Source: CAYWJA01 sp964458485
GTDB taxonomy: Bacteria > Patescibacteriota > Gracilibacteria > UM-FILTER-43-11
Assembly (NCBI GenBank): GCA_964458485.1
Contig: CAYWJA010000001.1
Location: 48,925 to 112,924 of the forward strand
Direction: 5' to 3'
DNA length: 64,000 bases
Made by a program: the position numbers and the translations under genes. Position 1 is the first letter of the stretch. The number at the start of each line of letters is the position of its first letter. Under the pieces are notes generated by a model. It did no database searches, was not told where the DNA came from, and worked only from the letters and a program-made list of their open reading frames with translations. Below, piece after piece: positions 33,439 through 42,377 of this stretch.

Positions 33439-33789
33439 ATGTCAGAATTAACAATTGATTTAAAAGATGGCCCTAAAGAGGGTAGTAAAATAATCGCCCT
33501 AACCGGAGAGATGGATGAAGCCAGTCTCGATCCACTCAAGGCTCAATTAGATCCGCTTCTTGCAGATATGAATATTAAAACTATTCTTTTTGACTTAAGT
33601 GACCTGGAGTTTATAAACAGTAAAGGAATAGGCTATTTGGTATCAATTCATACCCATCTTTCAAAAGACAATCGAGTAATGATTTTAGCAGGTGCTAACG
33701 AAACTGTGATGGATGTGATTAGCCTTGTTGGGCTTACTACAATTATTAAATACTTTAATACTGTAGATGAAGCACTTTCTAATTTATAA
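33439..33789 (+). CDS. STAS-domain anti-sigma-factor antagonist
   Basis: 116 aa. SpoIIAA/RsbV-like fold: beta strands KIIALTGEMD and TILFDLSDLEFINS, followed by the switch loop INSKGIGYL near 55-63, where the Ser is the residue normally phosphorylated by an RsbW-type kinase. The usual DSSG is NSKG here, so phosphorylation probably still occurs on Ser. The GHKL protein at 4846-5568 is a possible partner, though distant. A cognate sigma factor is not in this window. Confidence 0.85.
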   Translation: MSELTIDLKDGPKEGSKIIALTGEMDEASLDPLKAQLDPLLADMNIKTILFDLSDLEFINSKGIGYLVSIHTHLSKDNRVMILAGANETVMDVISLVGLTTIIKYFNTVDEALSNL

Positions 33790-33799
33790 TTTTAACTAG

Positions 33800-33870
33800 G
33801 CCTGTAGGATGTAGGCATTTAGGATGTAGGACCTACAAGCCTACGACCTACAAGCCTACAATCCTAAATC
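33800..33870. repeat. Iterated hairpin (TGTAGG type), copy 1
   Basis: Left arm tgtaggatgtagg / atttaggatgtagg, right arm cctacaagcctacgacctac; ends immediately before the Kef ATG. The same motif is used at 46884-46957, also directly before a plus-strand ATG. Confidence 0.9.
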
Positions 33871-35694
33871 ATGGAACACTTATTCTTCGAACTAGGACTC
33901 GTAATCATTTCCGCCGCTTTAATCGGAGTAGTTGGATATTTTTTAAAGCAGCCACTAATTTTAGCCTACATTGCTGCCGGTGTGCTCATCGGGCCATTTG
34001 GATTTGGGCTAATACATAATATTGAAACCATTCATGTGATCGCAAATGTAGGTATTATGCTAATGCTGTTTTTAGTTGGACTAGAAATGAATCCCGATCG
34101 CCTAAAAGGCCTAGGTGCAGTTGCATTTGTAACCGGTATTGGGCAGGTGCTATTTACGGGATTATTCGGCTATGGGCTGGTTACTTTGTTTGGATTTTCA
34201 TTTATGCAAGCTGCCTATTTAACAATAGCACTTACATTCAGTTCTACTGTAATAGCTGTTAAAATTATTTACGATAAACGAGATAACAATGCTCTGTATG
34301 GCCAGGTGGCGATAAGCGTGTTGTTGGTTCAGGATATACTTGCAATATTGGCCCTCTTGGCACTTACTGGATTTAAAGCTGGATCATTTGACTTTAACTA
34401 TGCACAATTCGGGCTAATTCTTTTGAAAGGTATTATTTTATCAGCAATTGTAATATTAGTTGCACGCAAGTTACTTGGATATCTTTATAATAAAATAGCT
34501 ACTTCTCATGAGCTTTTAATATTATTTAGCTTAAGTTGGGCATTTTTGGTGGCATTGGGTGCAGAAATGATTGGATTTAATATAGAAATTGGTGCATTTA
34601 TAGCAGGTGTAAGTTTAGCCAGTCTTCCTTATACATACGAAATAAATGCAAAAGCAAAAGTAATAAGAGACTTCTTTATTACTATATTTTTCGTAGCCTT
34701 GGGTGCCGGCTTACTATTCAGTTCTATGGGGTCGCTCATGCCGGCATTTATAACCTTGTCTTTATTTGTATTAATAGGGAATCCAATTATTGTAATGATA
34801 CTTATGGGCTTATTAAGGTATGACAAACGTACATCTTTCTTCGTGGGTCTTTCTGTTGCCAATGTAAGTGAATTTTCATTAATTTTAGTTGCGATGGGAA
34901 GTACCTTGGGGCATTTAAGCAAGGACGTTGTGGCGATGTTTACGCTTATATGTGTTTTCACTATGACAATTTCTTCTTACATGATGACCTACAACAATTT
35001 TTTATATAATAAATTGCGTAAATATTTAACTATTTTTGAATTCAGAAAATCAAAAACAAAACTCGCTAATTTAAAATCCGGATTAAGCAACCACATTATC
35101 TTACTCGGCTGTGGGCAGATGGGGCATCAGATATTACAGCAAATTAAAAAATTCAAAGAAGATTATATAGTAGTAGATCATGACAACTCTGTTATTAAGA
35201 ATCTTATCAAGAAAAATATAAGTTGTATTTTTGGAGATGTAGAAGATGATGAACTTTTAAATGAATTAGATCTGGAAGATGCTGAAATTATTATAAGCAC
35301 ACTGCCTAGCGTGGAAGATAACTTCTTTTTAATTAAATATATTGAAAAAATTCCGCACAACAAACGCCCTATTGTCATAGTAACGTCTGACAGTGGTCGT
35401 GATGGGTTGGAATTGTTTAATCGAGGAGCTGATTATGTAATTTTAAAACCATATTTAGGTGCGGAACACATTCATAATATTAATAAGGAACTTTATCAGC
35501 TTGAAGATGAATCTCCTTTAGCCGCACTTGCTGAACAAGAGGAAGACGCGGAAGTTGGAGGAAAAAAATTCAAAAGCGATCATGATTATGCGAAGGTATT
35601 GCACGGGCTTAATAAGATGAGATTGATGGAAATTAAGCAGAAGATTGAGAAGAAGCATATGCGATTACAACCCAAAAAATCAGTAAAATCGTAA
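33871..35694 (+). CDS. Kef-type K+/H+ antiporter with TrkA-N domain
   Basis: 607 aa CPA2 family. About 12 hydrophobic segments in residues 1-385, including the GVLIGPFGFGLIHNIE region and the LLVQDILAILALLAL segment carrying the conserved QD ion site. A RCK/TrkA-N nucleotide-binding domain starts near 405 (HIILLGCGQMGHQILQQIKK, Rossmann glycine pattern GCGQMG), followed by a short charged tail. Exchanges K+ or Na+ for protons under NAD(H) control, possibly serving pH or osmotic balance. The gene starts exactly at the end of an iterated hairpin. Confidence 0.92.
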   Translation: MEHLFFELGLVIISAALIGVVGYFLKQPLILAYIAAGVLIGPFGFGLIHNIETIHVIANVGIMLMLFLVGLEMNPDRLKGLGAVAFVTGIGQVLFTGLFGYGLVTLFGFSFMQAAYLTIALTFSSTVIAVKIIYDKRDNNALYGQVAISVLLVQDILAILALLALTGFKAGSFDFNYAQFGLILLKGIILSAIVILVARKLLGYLYNKIATSHELLILFSLSWAFLVALGAEMIGFNIEIGAFIAGVSLASLPYTYEINAKAKVIRDFFITIFFVALGAGLLFSSMGSLMPAFITLSLFVLIGNPIIVMILMGLLRYDKRTSFFVGLSVANVSEFSLILVAMGSTLGHLSKDVVAMFTLICVFTMTISSYMMTYNNFLYNKLRKYLTIFEFRKSKTKLANLKSGLSNHIILLGCGQMGHQILQQIKKFKEDYIVVDHDNSVIKNLIKKNISCIFGDVEDDELLNELDLEDAEIIISTLPSVEDNFFLIKYIEKIPHNKRPIVIVTSDSGRDGLELFNRGADYVILKPYLGAEHIHNINKELYQLEDESPLAALAEQEEDAEVGGKKFKSDHDYAKVLHGLNKMRLMEIKQKIEKKHMRLQPKKSVKS

Positions 35695-36272
35695 ATATTC
35701 CAATTGTGGCTCCAATAGTGACTCCATTCGTCGCTAAAGAATTATATTATTTTTTCTCTTAAACAAATTAATTGTATTCAATATTCTAATGGATAAATCT
35801 TTATACTGTCTTGTAAAATAATCTCTTTGATTTTTAGTGATATGACCTTTTATATAAAGTGATCGAATATGATTTTTTGTCTCATCACTTGATCCAAGGG
35901 CTATATTTAAATAATGAATTAATTTTCTTGGATAAAATCGCTGAGCAAAACCTTCAGTGATATTTGCCGAAATAGAGGCTGATGATCTTTTGATTTGGTC
36001 AACATCTTTTATATTCCAAGAATACGGAATTTCTTCAACAATATCATTTATCCCTTTAGATAAATTAATCGCAATTTGATAAATATATAAATCTTCAACT
36101 TTATTTACTAACATAATAATTTAATTACAAAATATTCTCCTATACTCAAAAGAGAAGTTATTGTATCAAGATTGATTTGAATAATGCAATAGTATTTACA
36201 ATTGGAGCCGTCCTGATAAATGTGGAGTGGTACAAATGGAGCCACTATTGGAGCCACGATAGGATCTCATGC
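35695..36272. mobile_element. Inverted-repeat element enclosing an S23-type gene, copy 2
   Basis: Arms 35706-35728 and 36235-36257 match at 22 of 23 positions as an inverted repeat; further iterates of ggctccaat(a/t)gtg stand beside both. The gene 35734-36114 lies between. The element fills the entire space between the Kef stop and the nucleotidyltransferase stop. The arm motif is unrelated to copy 1 (ccaaatggtttcc), while the internal genes are homologous. Confidence 0.75.
35734..36114 (-). CDS. Four-helix-bundle protein (S23/IVP, Avd-like)
   Basis: 126 aa, paralogue of the protein at 13160-13534. Shared blocks: VDQIKRSSASISANITEGFAQ against VNQIKRSSSSVAPNIAEGCA, and YLNIALGSSDET in both; the C-terminal YFTRQYKDLSIRILN also matches YFTNQYKNLSIKILN. 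MLVNKVEDLYIYQIAINL begins the first helix. It is enclosed by inverted-repeat arms of its own. No reverse transcriptase or variable repeat is in this window, so it is not part of a visible diversity-generating retroelement. Confidence 0.92.
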   Translation of the reverse strand: MLVNKVEDLYIYQIAINLSKGINDIVEEIPYSWNIKDVDQIKRSSASISANITEGFAQRFYPRKLIHYLNIALGSSDETKNHIRSLYIKGHITKNQRDYFTRQYKDLSIRILNTINLFKRKNNIIL

Positions 36273-37172
36273 TTATAGCCTCTCCTTCCATTCTTTAAGA
36301 TACTGAGTGCGTTTGTCGTAATTATGAAACTTAAGCATCTCATCGCTTACAACCACATTTGCCTCGGGACCGAGCTTATGAGATTTTGCAAGTGTTCGTT
36401 TTTTAAATGTCTTCTTTAGCATCCACTCACACAAATCTCCGAAATGACCACCGAAAATCCACTCCCAAAATCGTTTAGCTTTGCTATTTCTGCGGAATGA
36501 AAGATGTTTTTTAGTTAAATCACTAAATTTAAGGCCATATTTTTGATCTAACCAACCACGATTTTCATCCATAAATTGCTGATATGTTTTTTTTCCATAA
36601 ATAGGCATCAATAATTTCGTCCAATATGCCATATATGGATCTTCCGGATGTAAAAGTAATGGCTCTGCATTTAATTTTTCCGGCGTAATAAAAAAACTTA
36701 AACAAAACCTGCCTGCAATTTTATTACCATAACGCCGTACTCCAAAAAATTGCAAAATAAGAGTTATAAAAAGTCGCGCAAACCACATTCTTCCTTTTTT
36801 TATAACAATAAAAAGATCAATATCTGAAAGCTCTGTTGCGTTATCGTAAGCCAGATTATTACAAACCGCCACCATTTTCACAAACGGCACCTGAACAATA
36901 TATTGGCCATATTGCCGAACACGACCCCAGTATTTTTCCGCAATGAATTTTCGCGATTTACGCAAATCAGCAAGCTTCGCCCGATCTTTTAAAACATAAT
37001 AATCATGAATCCTTTCGATATTATCCATTTCATCTAAGCTGCCCTTTACCTCTTTTATGTGGACAGGTTTTTTAAAGTTGTATAAATACTCCTTAACCTC
37101 CTCCGCGGTTAACGGAAAATTGAATATATCAAAAAAGGCTATTGTTTTTAGTATGGAGTGTTTTAGATTCAT
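36273..37172 (-). CDS. Nucleotidyltransferase-domain protein
   Basis: 299 aa. The N-terminal 85 residues look like a winged-helix (FDIFNFPLTAEEVKEYLYN) and are followed by a pol-beta-like nucleotidyltransferase site: NNLAYDNATELSDIDLFIV near 105-123, with the DIDLF acid pair. The C-terminal half has basic and aromatic helices (WEWIFGGHFGDLCEWML). Proteins of this form are common in CPR genomes and have unknown substrates; tRNA, antibiotic or glycan nucleotidylation cannot be told apart. Transcribed toward the S23 element. Confidence 0.75.
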   Translation of the reverse strand: MNLKHSILKTIAFFDIFNFPLTAEEVKEYLYNFKKPVHIKEVKGSLDEMDNIERIHDYYVLKDRAKLADLRKSRKFIAEKYWGRVRQYGQYIVQVPFVKMVAVCNNLAYDNATELSDIDLFIVIKKGRMWFARLFITLILQFFGVRRYGNKIAGRFCLSFFITPEKLNAEPLLLHPEDPYMAYWTKLLMPIYGKKTYQQFMDENRGWLDQKYGLKFSDLTKKHLSFRRNSKAKRFWEWIFGGHFGDLCEWMLKKTFKKRTLAKSHKLGPEANVVVSDEMLKFHNYDKRTQYLKEWKERL

Positions 37173-37219
37173 GGTTTGATTTTATACTAATTTAATAAGT
37201 GATTATAGGTTTAATTAAT

Positions 37220-37248
37220 TTGTATTTAATAATAAATATTGATATTAT
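37220..37248 (+). promoter_or_regulatory. Promoter of the 237-aa gene
   Basis: TTGTAT (37220-37225), 17 nt, TATTAT (37243-37248). Directly after it comes AACCTCCTTT, again an anti-Shine-Dalgarno-like string in a 5' leader, as with the two small genes near position 650-900. Confidence 0.5.
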
Positions 37249-37280
37249 AACCTCCTTTATTAAATTTTAACTTAAATAAA

Positions 37281-37994
37281 ATGAACCAACCAACAACACA
37301 ACCAAGTGAAGATACTACTGAGGCACAACCAACTGATGCAGAATTAGCAGATGCATGTTTTGTGGAATGGAGGGGGTCTGATGATCAGCATCGTGTAAAT
37401 GATGTTGTAATACGGCCTCAGGATGTAGACACAATAAGAATGTTACTTATATCAATGTTCCAAACGATTGATTATCATGAGCCTGACCCTGGTCCCGATC
37501 CATATGAGGGTAAGGTATTAAACATCAATACAGGAAATTCTTCATTTCATGCAGAAGGAGGGGGGGTTGATGGGCAAAAAATATTAGTATGCAGCGAAAA
37601 AGGTCCAAAATTTGTTGCCAAACCAGAACACGAAGGAGTTCCTTACATTATTAAAAGGGAGACTTATGATGATTATTATGAAAGAATTAATCAATTGTCC
37701 GAAGAGATATCAGAAGTATTGTATCCCTTAGCAGATTGGGCAAAATTGGAATATGAGCAAAAAATTACAATTCCAGCAAATGAACTTCCTGTATTTGCTA
37801 AAGGTTCTAAATTAAGACGTTCCGGCAAAGATCATTATGGTTTTATACAGGATTTGGGAATTAAATTAAAAGAACTAATTCAGGAAAGAGCAGGACATCC
37901 GTTGACTTATCAAATTCGTAGTGATCCTTCGAATATAACTCGTTTTAGAATAAATTTTGAGGGAGATAATATAGTATTTAAAATCAATGACTGA
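37281..37994 (+). CDS. Hypothetical protein (237 aa)
   Basis: Not recognised. The first 25 residues are Thr/Glu/Ala-rich and likely disordered (NQPTTQPSEDTTEAQPTDAE). The rest is mixed alpha/beta: residues 75-115 (NTGNSSFHAEGGG, KILVCSEKGPKFVAK), a helical stretch 125-165 (DDYYERINQLSEEISEVLYP) and a C-terminal strand pair (TRFRINFEGDNIVFKIND). Acidic overall, no signal peptide. It stands between a nucleotidyltransferase (divergent) and an RHH gene. No function proposed. Confidence 0.7.
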   Translation: MNQPTTQPSEDTTEAQPTDAELADACFVEWRGSDDQHRVNDVVIRPQDVDTIRMLLISMFQTIDYHEPDPGPDPYEGKVLNINTGNSSFHAEGGGVDGQKILVCSEKGPKFVAKPEHEGVPYIIKRETYDDYYERINQLSEEISEVLYPLADWAKLEYEQKITIPANELPVFAKGSKLRRSGKDHYGFIQDLGIKLKELIQERAGHPLTYQIRSDPSNITRFRINFEGDNIVFKIND

Positions 37995-38092
37995 GATATT
38001 GCAAATCCGCTAGATAGGCTCATAGAGTATAAAAAACTTGCTTTTAGTCGTATTAACACGTATAATAAGTATATATACGTAATATTATTGAT

Positions 38093-38314
38093 ATGCATAA
38101 AAAACTTACCATTACATTGGATGAAGAGATATATAAAGGGCTTCATAGTATAATAGGTAGAGGTAAGATCAGTTCTTTTATTAGTGATCTAATTAGACCC
38201 TACGTTTTAAAAAGTGAATTAAGAGCAGGCTATAAAGCGATGGCAAAAGATAAAGAAAGAGAAAAAGAAGCAGAGGAGTGGTCAGAGGGTTTAATGGCTG
38301 ATTTTAATAATTGA
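38093..38314 (+). CDS. Ribbon-helix-helix antitoxin-like protein
   Basis: 73 aa. N-terminal strand KKLTITLDEEIYKGL followed by two helices (SSFISDLIRPYVL) fits the RHH/MetJ-Arc fold, with an acidic C-terminal tail (KEREKEAEEWSEGL) that in MazE-like antitoxins contacts the toxin. Probably binds its own promoter as a dimer. A MazF-like gene follows, but 175 nt later, with an iterated hairpin in between; toxin and antitoxin genes normally touch. Confidence 0.8.
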   Translation: MHKKLTITLDEEIYKGLHSIIGRGKISSFISDLIRPYVLKSELRAGYKAMAKDKEREKEAEEWSEGLMADFNN

Positions 38315-38346
38315 CGTTACGAGACTTTATTGCCGTATTTACACTA

Positions 38347-38433
38347 TTGATTTATGGATATTGGATAATAGATATTGGATATTTTACTAGCTATCTCATT
38401 AGCCAATATCAAGTATCTAATATCAAATATCAA
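38347..38433. repeat. Iterated hairpin (GATATTGGATA type) between antitoxin and toxin genes
   Basis: Left arm ttgatttatggatattgg..gatattggatatt, right arm aatatcaagtatc..atcaaatatcaa; the centre ttactagctatctcattag. Confidence 0.88.
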
Positions 38434-38489
38434 AAAATAAAAAGCATAAGAACAGCAATTTTGTAAACTAGCACATAACACAATAAATT

Positions 38490-38813
38490 ATGAAACGAGG
38501 TGAAATTTGGTGGGTGGAATTTGCTGCTTCGATTGGCGGAGAAATAAAAAAAAGACGCCCAGCTGTTATAATTAGTATTAATATATCAAATAAAATACTG
38601 AACAGAGTTCAGATTATTCCACTTACATCTAATATTTCACGTATTTACCCTCCGGAAGCTTTAATTACTTTTAAGAAAAAACCATGTAAAGCCATGGCGG
38701 ATCAGATACAAACTGCAAGCAAAAAAAGATTAATTAAAAAAATTGAAAAATTATCTAACAATGACATGGAGTCAATTGAAATGATTATTAAGTTACAACT
38801 TGGATTAAGATAA
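38490..38813 (+). CDS. MazF/PemK-type endoribonuclease toxin
   Basis: 107 aa. Begins MKRGEIWWVEFAASIGGEIKK, then KRRPAVIISI near 25-34 with the catalytic Arg, the IIPLTSN strand near 49-55, and KPCKAMADQIQTASKKRL near 72-89. All hallmarks of MazF, an mRNA interferase. Partner of the RHH protein at 38093-38314. The stop codon is 4 nt from the uvrC start, so the toxin and uvrC may share a transcript. Confidence 0.92.
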   Translation: MKRGEIWWVEFAASIGGEIKKRRPAVIISINISNKILNRVQIIPLTSNISRIYPPEALITFKKKPCKAMADQIQTASKKRLIKKIEKLSNNDMESIEMIIKLQLGLR

Positions 38814-38817
38814 AATT

Positions 38818-41162
38818 ATGAAAAAATCTCTCACTAAAATCATCACTAAAATCCCCTCTTCACCTGGTGTATACAAATTTTTAAACGAAGATAAAGAACC
38901 AATATATATAGGTAAAGCGAAAAACTTAAAAAAACGGGTGCAAACGTATTTTCGTAAATCAGCAAAACGCAGGAGTGATAGTCCACGCACCTCACTCCAT
39001 AGTCCACGGATCGAAAAGATGTTAGAAAATGTTGCTGACCTAAATTGGACTGAAACAAATAGTGAAATCGAAGCGCTAATTTTGGAAGACAATCTAATTA
39101 AAGAATTTCAGCCAAAATATAATATCCTTCTTCGTGATGATAAAAACTTTCAATACATAAAAGTAACTGTAAATCAGGATTTTCCGGAAGTTTATACGGT
39201 TCGACGGATATTAAAAGACGGAGCTAAATATTTTGGCCCCAAAACAAGTGGTTCTGATGTTAAGAAATTAATAGAAACTGTAAAAAGGGTATTCAAATTA
39301 TGCAGTGTAAGGAATATTAATTTAGACCCAAAAGGTACACCGCTTAAAGGTGNNNNNNNNNNGCTAAAGTAGCTGTAAAAATTGGGAATACTGCAGCTAA
39401 AAGACCTTGTTTGGATTATCATATTAAAAGATGTGCCGGCCCATGTGCCGGGATGATAACTCCAGAGGATTATCGAAAATTAATTGACCAAGCGATCGAA
39501 TTTTTGAATGGCAATTATAAACCTGCAGTTGAGATGCTAAAAAAACAAATGAGGGAATTTGCTAACGACAAAAAATTCGAACGTGCGGCAAAGCTGCGAG
39601 ACCAAATTATGGCTATTGAAAGAAGTGGGGAGAAACAATTAATCACAGATACTGACATAAGTGATAGGGATGTAATTGCCTTTGTGCAGGATCTTGGTAA
39701 GAACTTCTTTAACTTATTCCAAATTCGTAATGGCAAGTTAATTGGGCAGGAAAATTTTATTTTGGATGGCGAAGATGAGCCAGCTGAAATTATGGAAACA
39801 TTCCTGCGAGATTATTATGCAATTACAGCGGATATTCCTAAAGAAATTTTGATATCAATTGAAGTAAATAAATCAAAACTGATGCAAGGTTACATCCGTA
39901 AATTCACAGATAAAGCAGTCCAATTATTCCATCCGCAGGCGGGTCGGAAAGATGACTTAATTATACTCGCAGAAAAAAATGCAAGGAGCTTCGCCAAACT
40001 AAATCGCGCAAGATGGATGGCGGATAAGCGAGAAGAAAAAGCCTTGGAGGAATTAAAAAATGTATTAAATCTGGAGAAAGAGCCAAAGCGAATTGAATGT
40101 TACGATATTTCACATCTGTCCGGCACTGAAGTGGTTGGATCGATGGTTGTATTTAAAAAAGGATTACCAGCCACTGCGGACTACCGGCAATTTCGACTTA
40201 AAACCACACAAGGAGAAATTGATGATTATAAATCGATGGCGGAGGTGCTACGTCGCAGATTAAATTATTTGCCAGCAGTATTACCAGAAGGATATAAATT
40301 AGAAAAAGCTAAGAAAAAAGATGAAAAATTTTTCAGAACAGTATGGAAACAGGCTGACAATTTTAATATAAAGCAATGTTATTTGATTACTAAAAAAATA
40401 AAATCAGGAAAAAAACTAAAAAGAAAAATTGTAGCACTGGGTAGGGCATATGATTTAAGTGAAAAAGTTAGACGACTGGCGGCATTGTGGGTAGACGAAA
40501 AAGAACGTGGTAATAAGCTCGGTTATTTCATTATTAAAAAATTAATCGATACATCAAAACAAAAAAGGGTTTACTTATTTTGTGAAAAAAAATACGAAGA
40601 GTATTATCTAAGATTTGGATTTGAAACTTTACTACAACCTCCGAAAGAGATGGGTGATCTTGCGAAAAAATTCCATAATATTAATGGAGGTGATCCTTAT
40701 ATTCATATGGCCTACCAAAAAAAGAAAAAAGATTATTCATTTGAAACCAAACCGGATTTAATTGTAATTGATGGTGGCAAAGGACAGCTTCATGCAGCGC
40801 ATGATGTTTTATTTGAAAAAGATGTACAAATCCCAATGATTGCGCTAGCTAAAAAGCTGGAAGAAGTATTTGTGCCGGGTAAATCGGAACCGATTGATGT
40901 CAAATCTGATGACGAAGCATCATATTTACTCCAACGCATCCGCGACGAAGCACATAGATTTGCAATTGAATTTAATCGGAGTTCGCGCGATAAAAAAATG
41001 GTGCAATCAGGGCTCGACAGAGTGCCCGGCGTTGGTCCAAAGCTAAAAAAGAAACTGCTAACCTATTTTGGTTCAGTACAAAAAATCCGCGAAGCCCCAC
41101 AAGTTATTTTGGAGCAAATTGTAGGTGAAGGGATTGCGAAAAGAATTAAAGAAAAGTTGTGA
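38818..41162 (+). CDS. uvrC: Excinuclease subunit C with inserted acetyltransferase-like domain, split by 10 N
   Basis: One gene with the gap 39353-39362. Order of domains: GIY-YIG nuclease (PGVYKFLN, IYIGKAKNLKKR), Cys-rich KRPCLDYHIKRCAGPC, UVR domain (about 39540-39620), RNase H-like 5' nuclease (ECYDISHLSGTEVVGSM, QGEIDDYKSMAEVL), resuming at DLIVIDGGKGQLHAA, and a C-terminal HhH pair (DRVPGVGPKLKKKLL). Between the two halves of the RNase H domain, about 160 residues (40266-40746) are inserted, with GNAT-like VDEKERGNKLGYFIIKKLI and YYLRFGF. The N-side and C-side frames differ only because the gap length is arbitrary. Confidence 0.92.
39353..39362. other. Assembly gap (10 N) in uvrC
   Basis: Placeholder run. 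The frame shifts across it, but both sides are uvrC in the expected order, so true missing length is not a multiple given by the N count. Confidence 0.9.
40266..40746 (+). other. GNAT-like insertion inside UvrC
   Basis: Begins after EVLRRRLNY and ends before KPDLIVIDGG. Contains a beta-strand/helix pattern of GNAT motif A (KERGNKLGYFIIKKLI) and motif B (EYYLRFGFE). Standard UvrC joins these two blocks with a linker of about 15-25 residues. Confidence 0.7.
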
Positions 41163-41226
41163 ACTCATTGACAAAAACAACGTAATTGTTAATATTAAGA
41201 ACCTTTATTTATTAAATACAATAAAA

Positions 41227-41598
41227 ATGGATTCTTTTATTAATACATTTACAAAAAAATGCGCAGAGGCTGAAGTTCAAGCAGACGAATTATTAGAATG
41301 GTGTCTGTGCGAAATCGACAGCAACAGAGAAAAGGCTGCAACATTATTTGAAGAATGGCTAAGAGATGAAACACATTATGAAAAAGAAAGGGCTAAGGAT
41401 AAACATGAGGGTCCCTCTTTTGATGAAGAAAGATTGCATAATAAAGCCATGATGAATACATGTAAAGCAGCAGTGGAACATGCTTCATCGCTAAAAGATC
41501 ATGCAGAACGTAAGACCAAATTAGATATATTTACTATCAGAACTTCTCTGGAGGAACTTTTGGAAGATAATGATTATAGTGATTGCTTGGCAGAGTAA
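41227..41598 (+). CDS. Hypothetical protein (123 aa)
   Basis: Not recognised. From ATG 41227: MDSFINTFTKKCAEAEVQAD. All-helical and acidic, with Cys in CLCEID, TCKAA and DYSDCLAE, and many Glu and His. An upstream in-frame ATG lies within uvrC, and the ATG chosen follows an A-rich leader (ttaaatacaataaaa). Lies 65 nt after uvrC and convergent with a methyltransferase gene 4 nt away. No targeting signal. Confidence 0.6.
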   Translation: MDSFINTFTKKCAEAEVQADELLEWCLCEIDSNREKAATLFEEWLRDETHYEKERAKDKHEGPSFDEERLHNKAMMNTCKAAVEHASSLKDHAERKTKLDIFTIRTSLEELLEDNDYSDCLAE

Positions 41599-41602
41599 AA
41601 AA

Positions 41603-42169
41603 TCATTCTTTCTTAAGCAAAAGAACACCATCTTCTCCGTCAATAGGTATTACTACCTGGTCAAAACCAGAGACTTTTTTGATCTTTTTCATAAAATCTT
41701 CGGTTTTATGCGGAAACGACAATACATCATCGAATACAACAATTGCCTTGTTGGACAGTCGGCCTTCAAAAGCCCTCCAAAAATCCCAATACTGTCTTTT
41801 TTGACCATCTATAAATATAAAATCAAATTTTTGAGGTCGTCTAATCGTCGGAATAACCTCAAGTGCGTCACCAAACCTAAAATCTACTACATCGGATAAG
41901 CCGGCTTTCTTTAAATTCTCTTTTGCAGATTCAAATGTTGGCTTGCTAAAATCGATTGATATCATTCTACCCTTATTTTGATAAACTGCATCTGCCAACC
42001 ATATTGTTGAATAGCCATTAGCACAACCAACCTCTAGAACCTTTTTCGATCCAGACATTCTGACTAATATATTCAAAAACTGACCATTTCTTTCGGTTAT
42101 ATTTGGAATGTCGTTTTTAAAACCGTATTTTTTGAGAATTTGGAGAAAATTTAATATATCTTGATCCAT
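41603..42169 (-). CDS. Class I SAM-dependent O-methyltransferase
   Basis: 188 aa. Motif I VLEVGCANGYSTIWLADA near 44-61, acidic end of strand 2 MISIDFSKPTF, motif DVVDFRFGDALEVIP, metal-site-like FIFIDGQKRQYWDFW and VVFDDVLSF. This layout fits the cation-dependent catechol/caffeoyl-CoA O-methyltransferase group, which act on small molecules or, in bacteria, tRNA (TrmR-like). The start codon lies 8 nt from the end of MITE copy D. Confidence 0.88.
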   Translation of the reverse strand: MDQDILNFLQILKKYGFKNDIPNITERNGQFLNILVRMSGSKKVLEVGCANGYSTIWLADAVYQNKGRMISIDFSKPTFESAKENLKKAGLSDVVDFRFGDALEVIPTIRRPQKFDFIFIDGQKRQYWDFWRAFEGRLSNKAIVVFDDVLSFPHKTEDFMKKIKKVSGFDQVVIPIDGEDGVLLLKKE

Positions 42170-42177
42170 ATTTACCC

Positions 42178-42360
42178 TTTGTCATCCTAAACTTGTTTCA
42201 GGATCCACGTGATTAATATATTATATTAAAACTGAAATACTAATAATCAGTTTATCTGAATTTGCGAATATATTCGAAATATCAGCAAATAAGATGATTA
42301 GCATTCTAGTTACATAATCATTATTCCCTTATATGGATCCCGACAAGTCGGGATGACAAA
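42178..42360. mobile_element. MITE-like element, copy D (upstream of the methyltransferase)
   Basis: Begins tttgtcatcctaaac and ends gggatgacaaa. The core (42240-42307) reads taataatcagtttatctg and ttgcgaatatattcgaaa, in the orientation of copy A on the plus strand. The ends are related but not identical palindromes (cctaaactt/caggat and atcccgac/gtcgggat). Confidence 0.85.
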
Positions 42361-42377
42361 TAGTGACACAAGCAATC

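Noticed and set aside
38818..41162. Two separate UvrC fragments
   Set aside because: The change of frame occurs only across the unsized N run, and domains on both sides follow in normal order.
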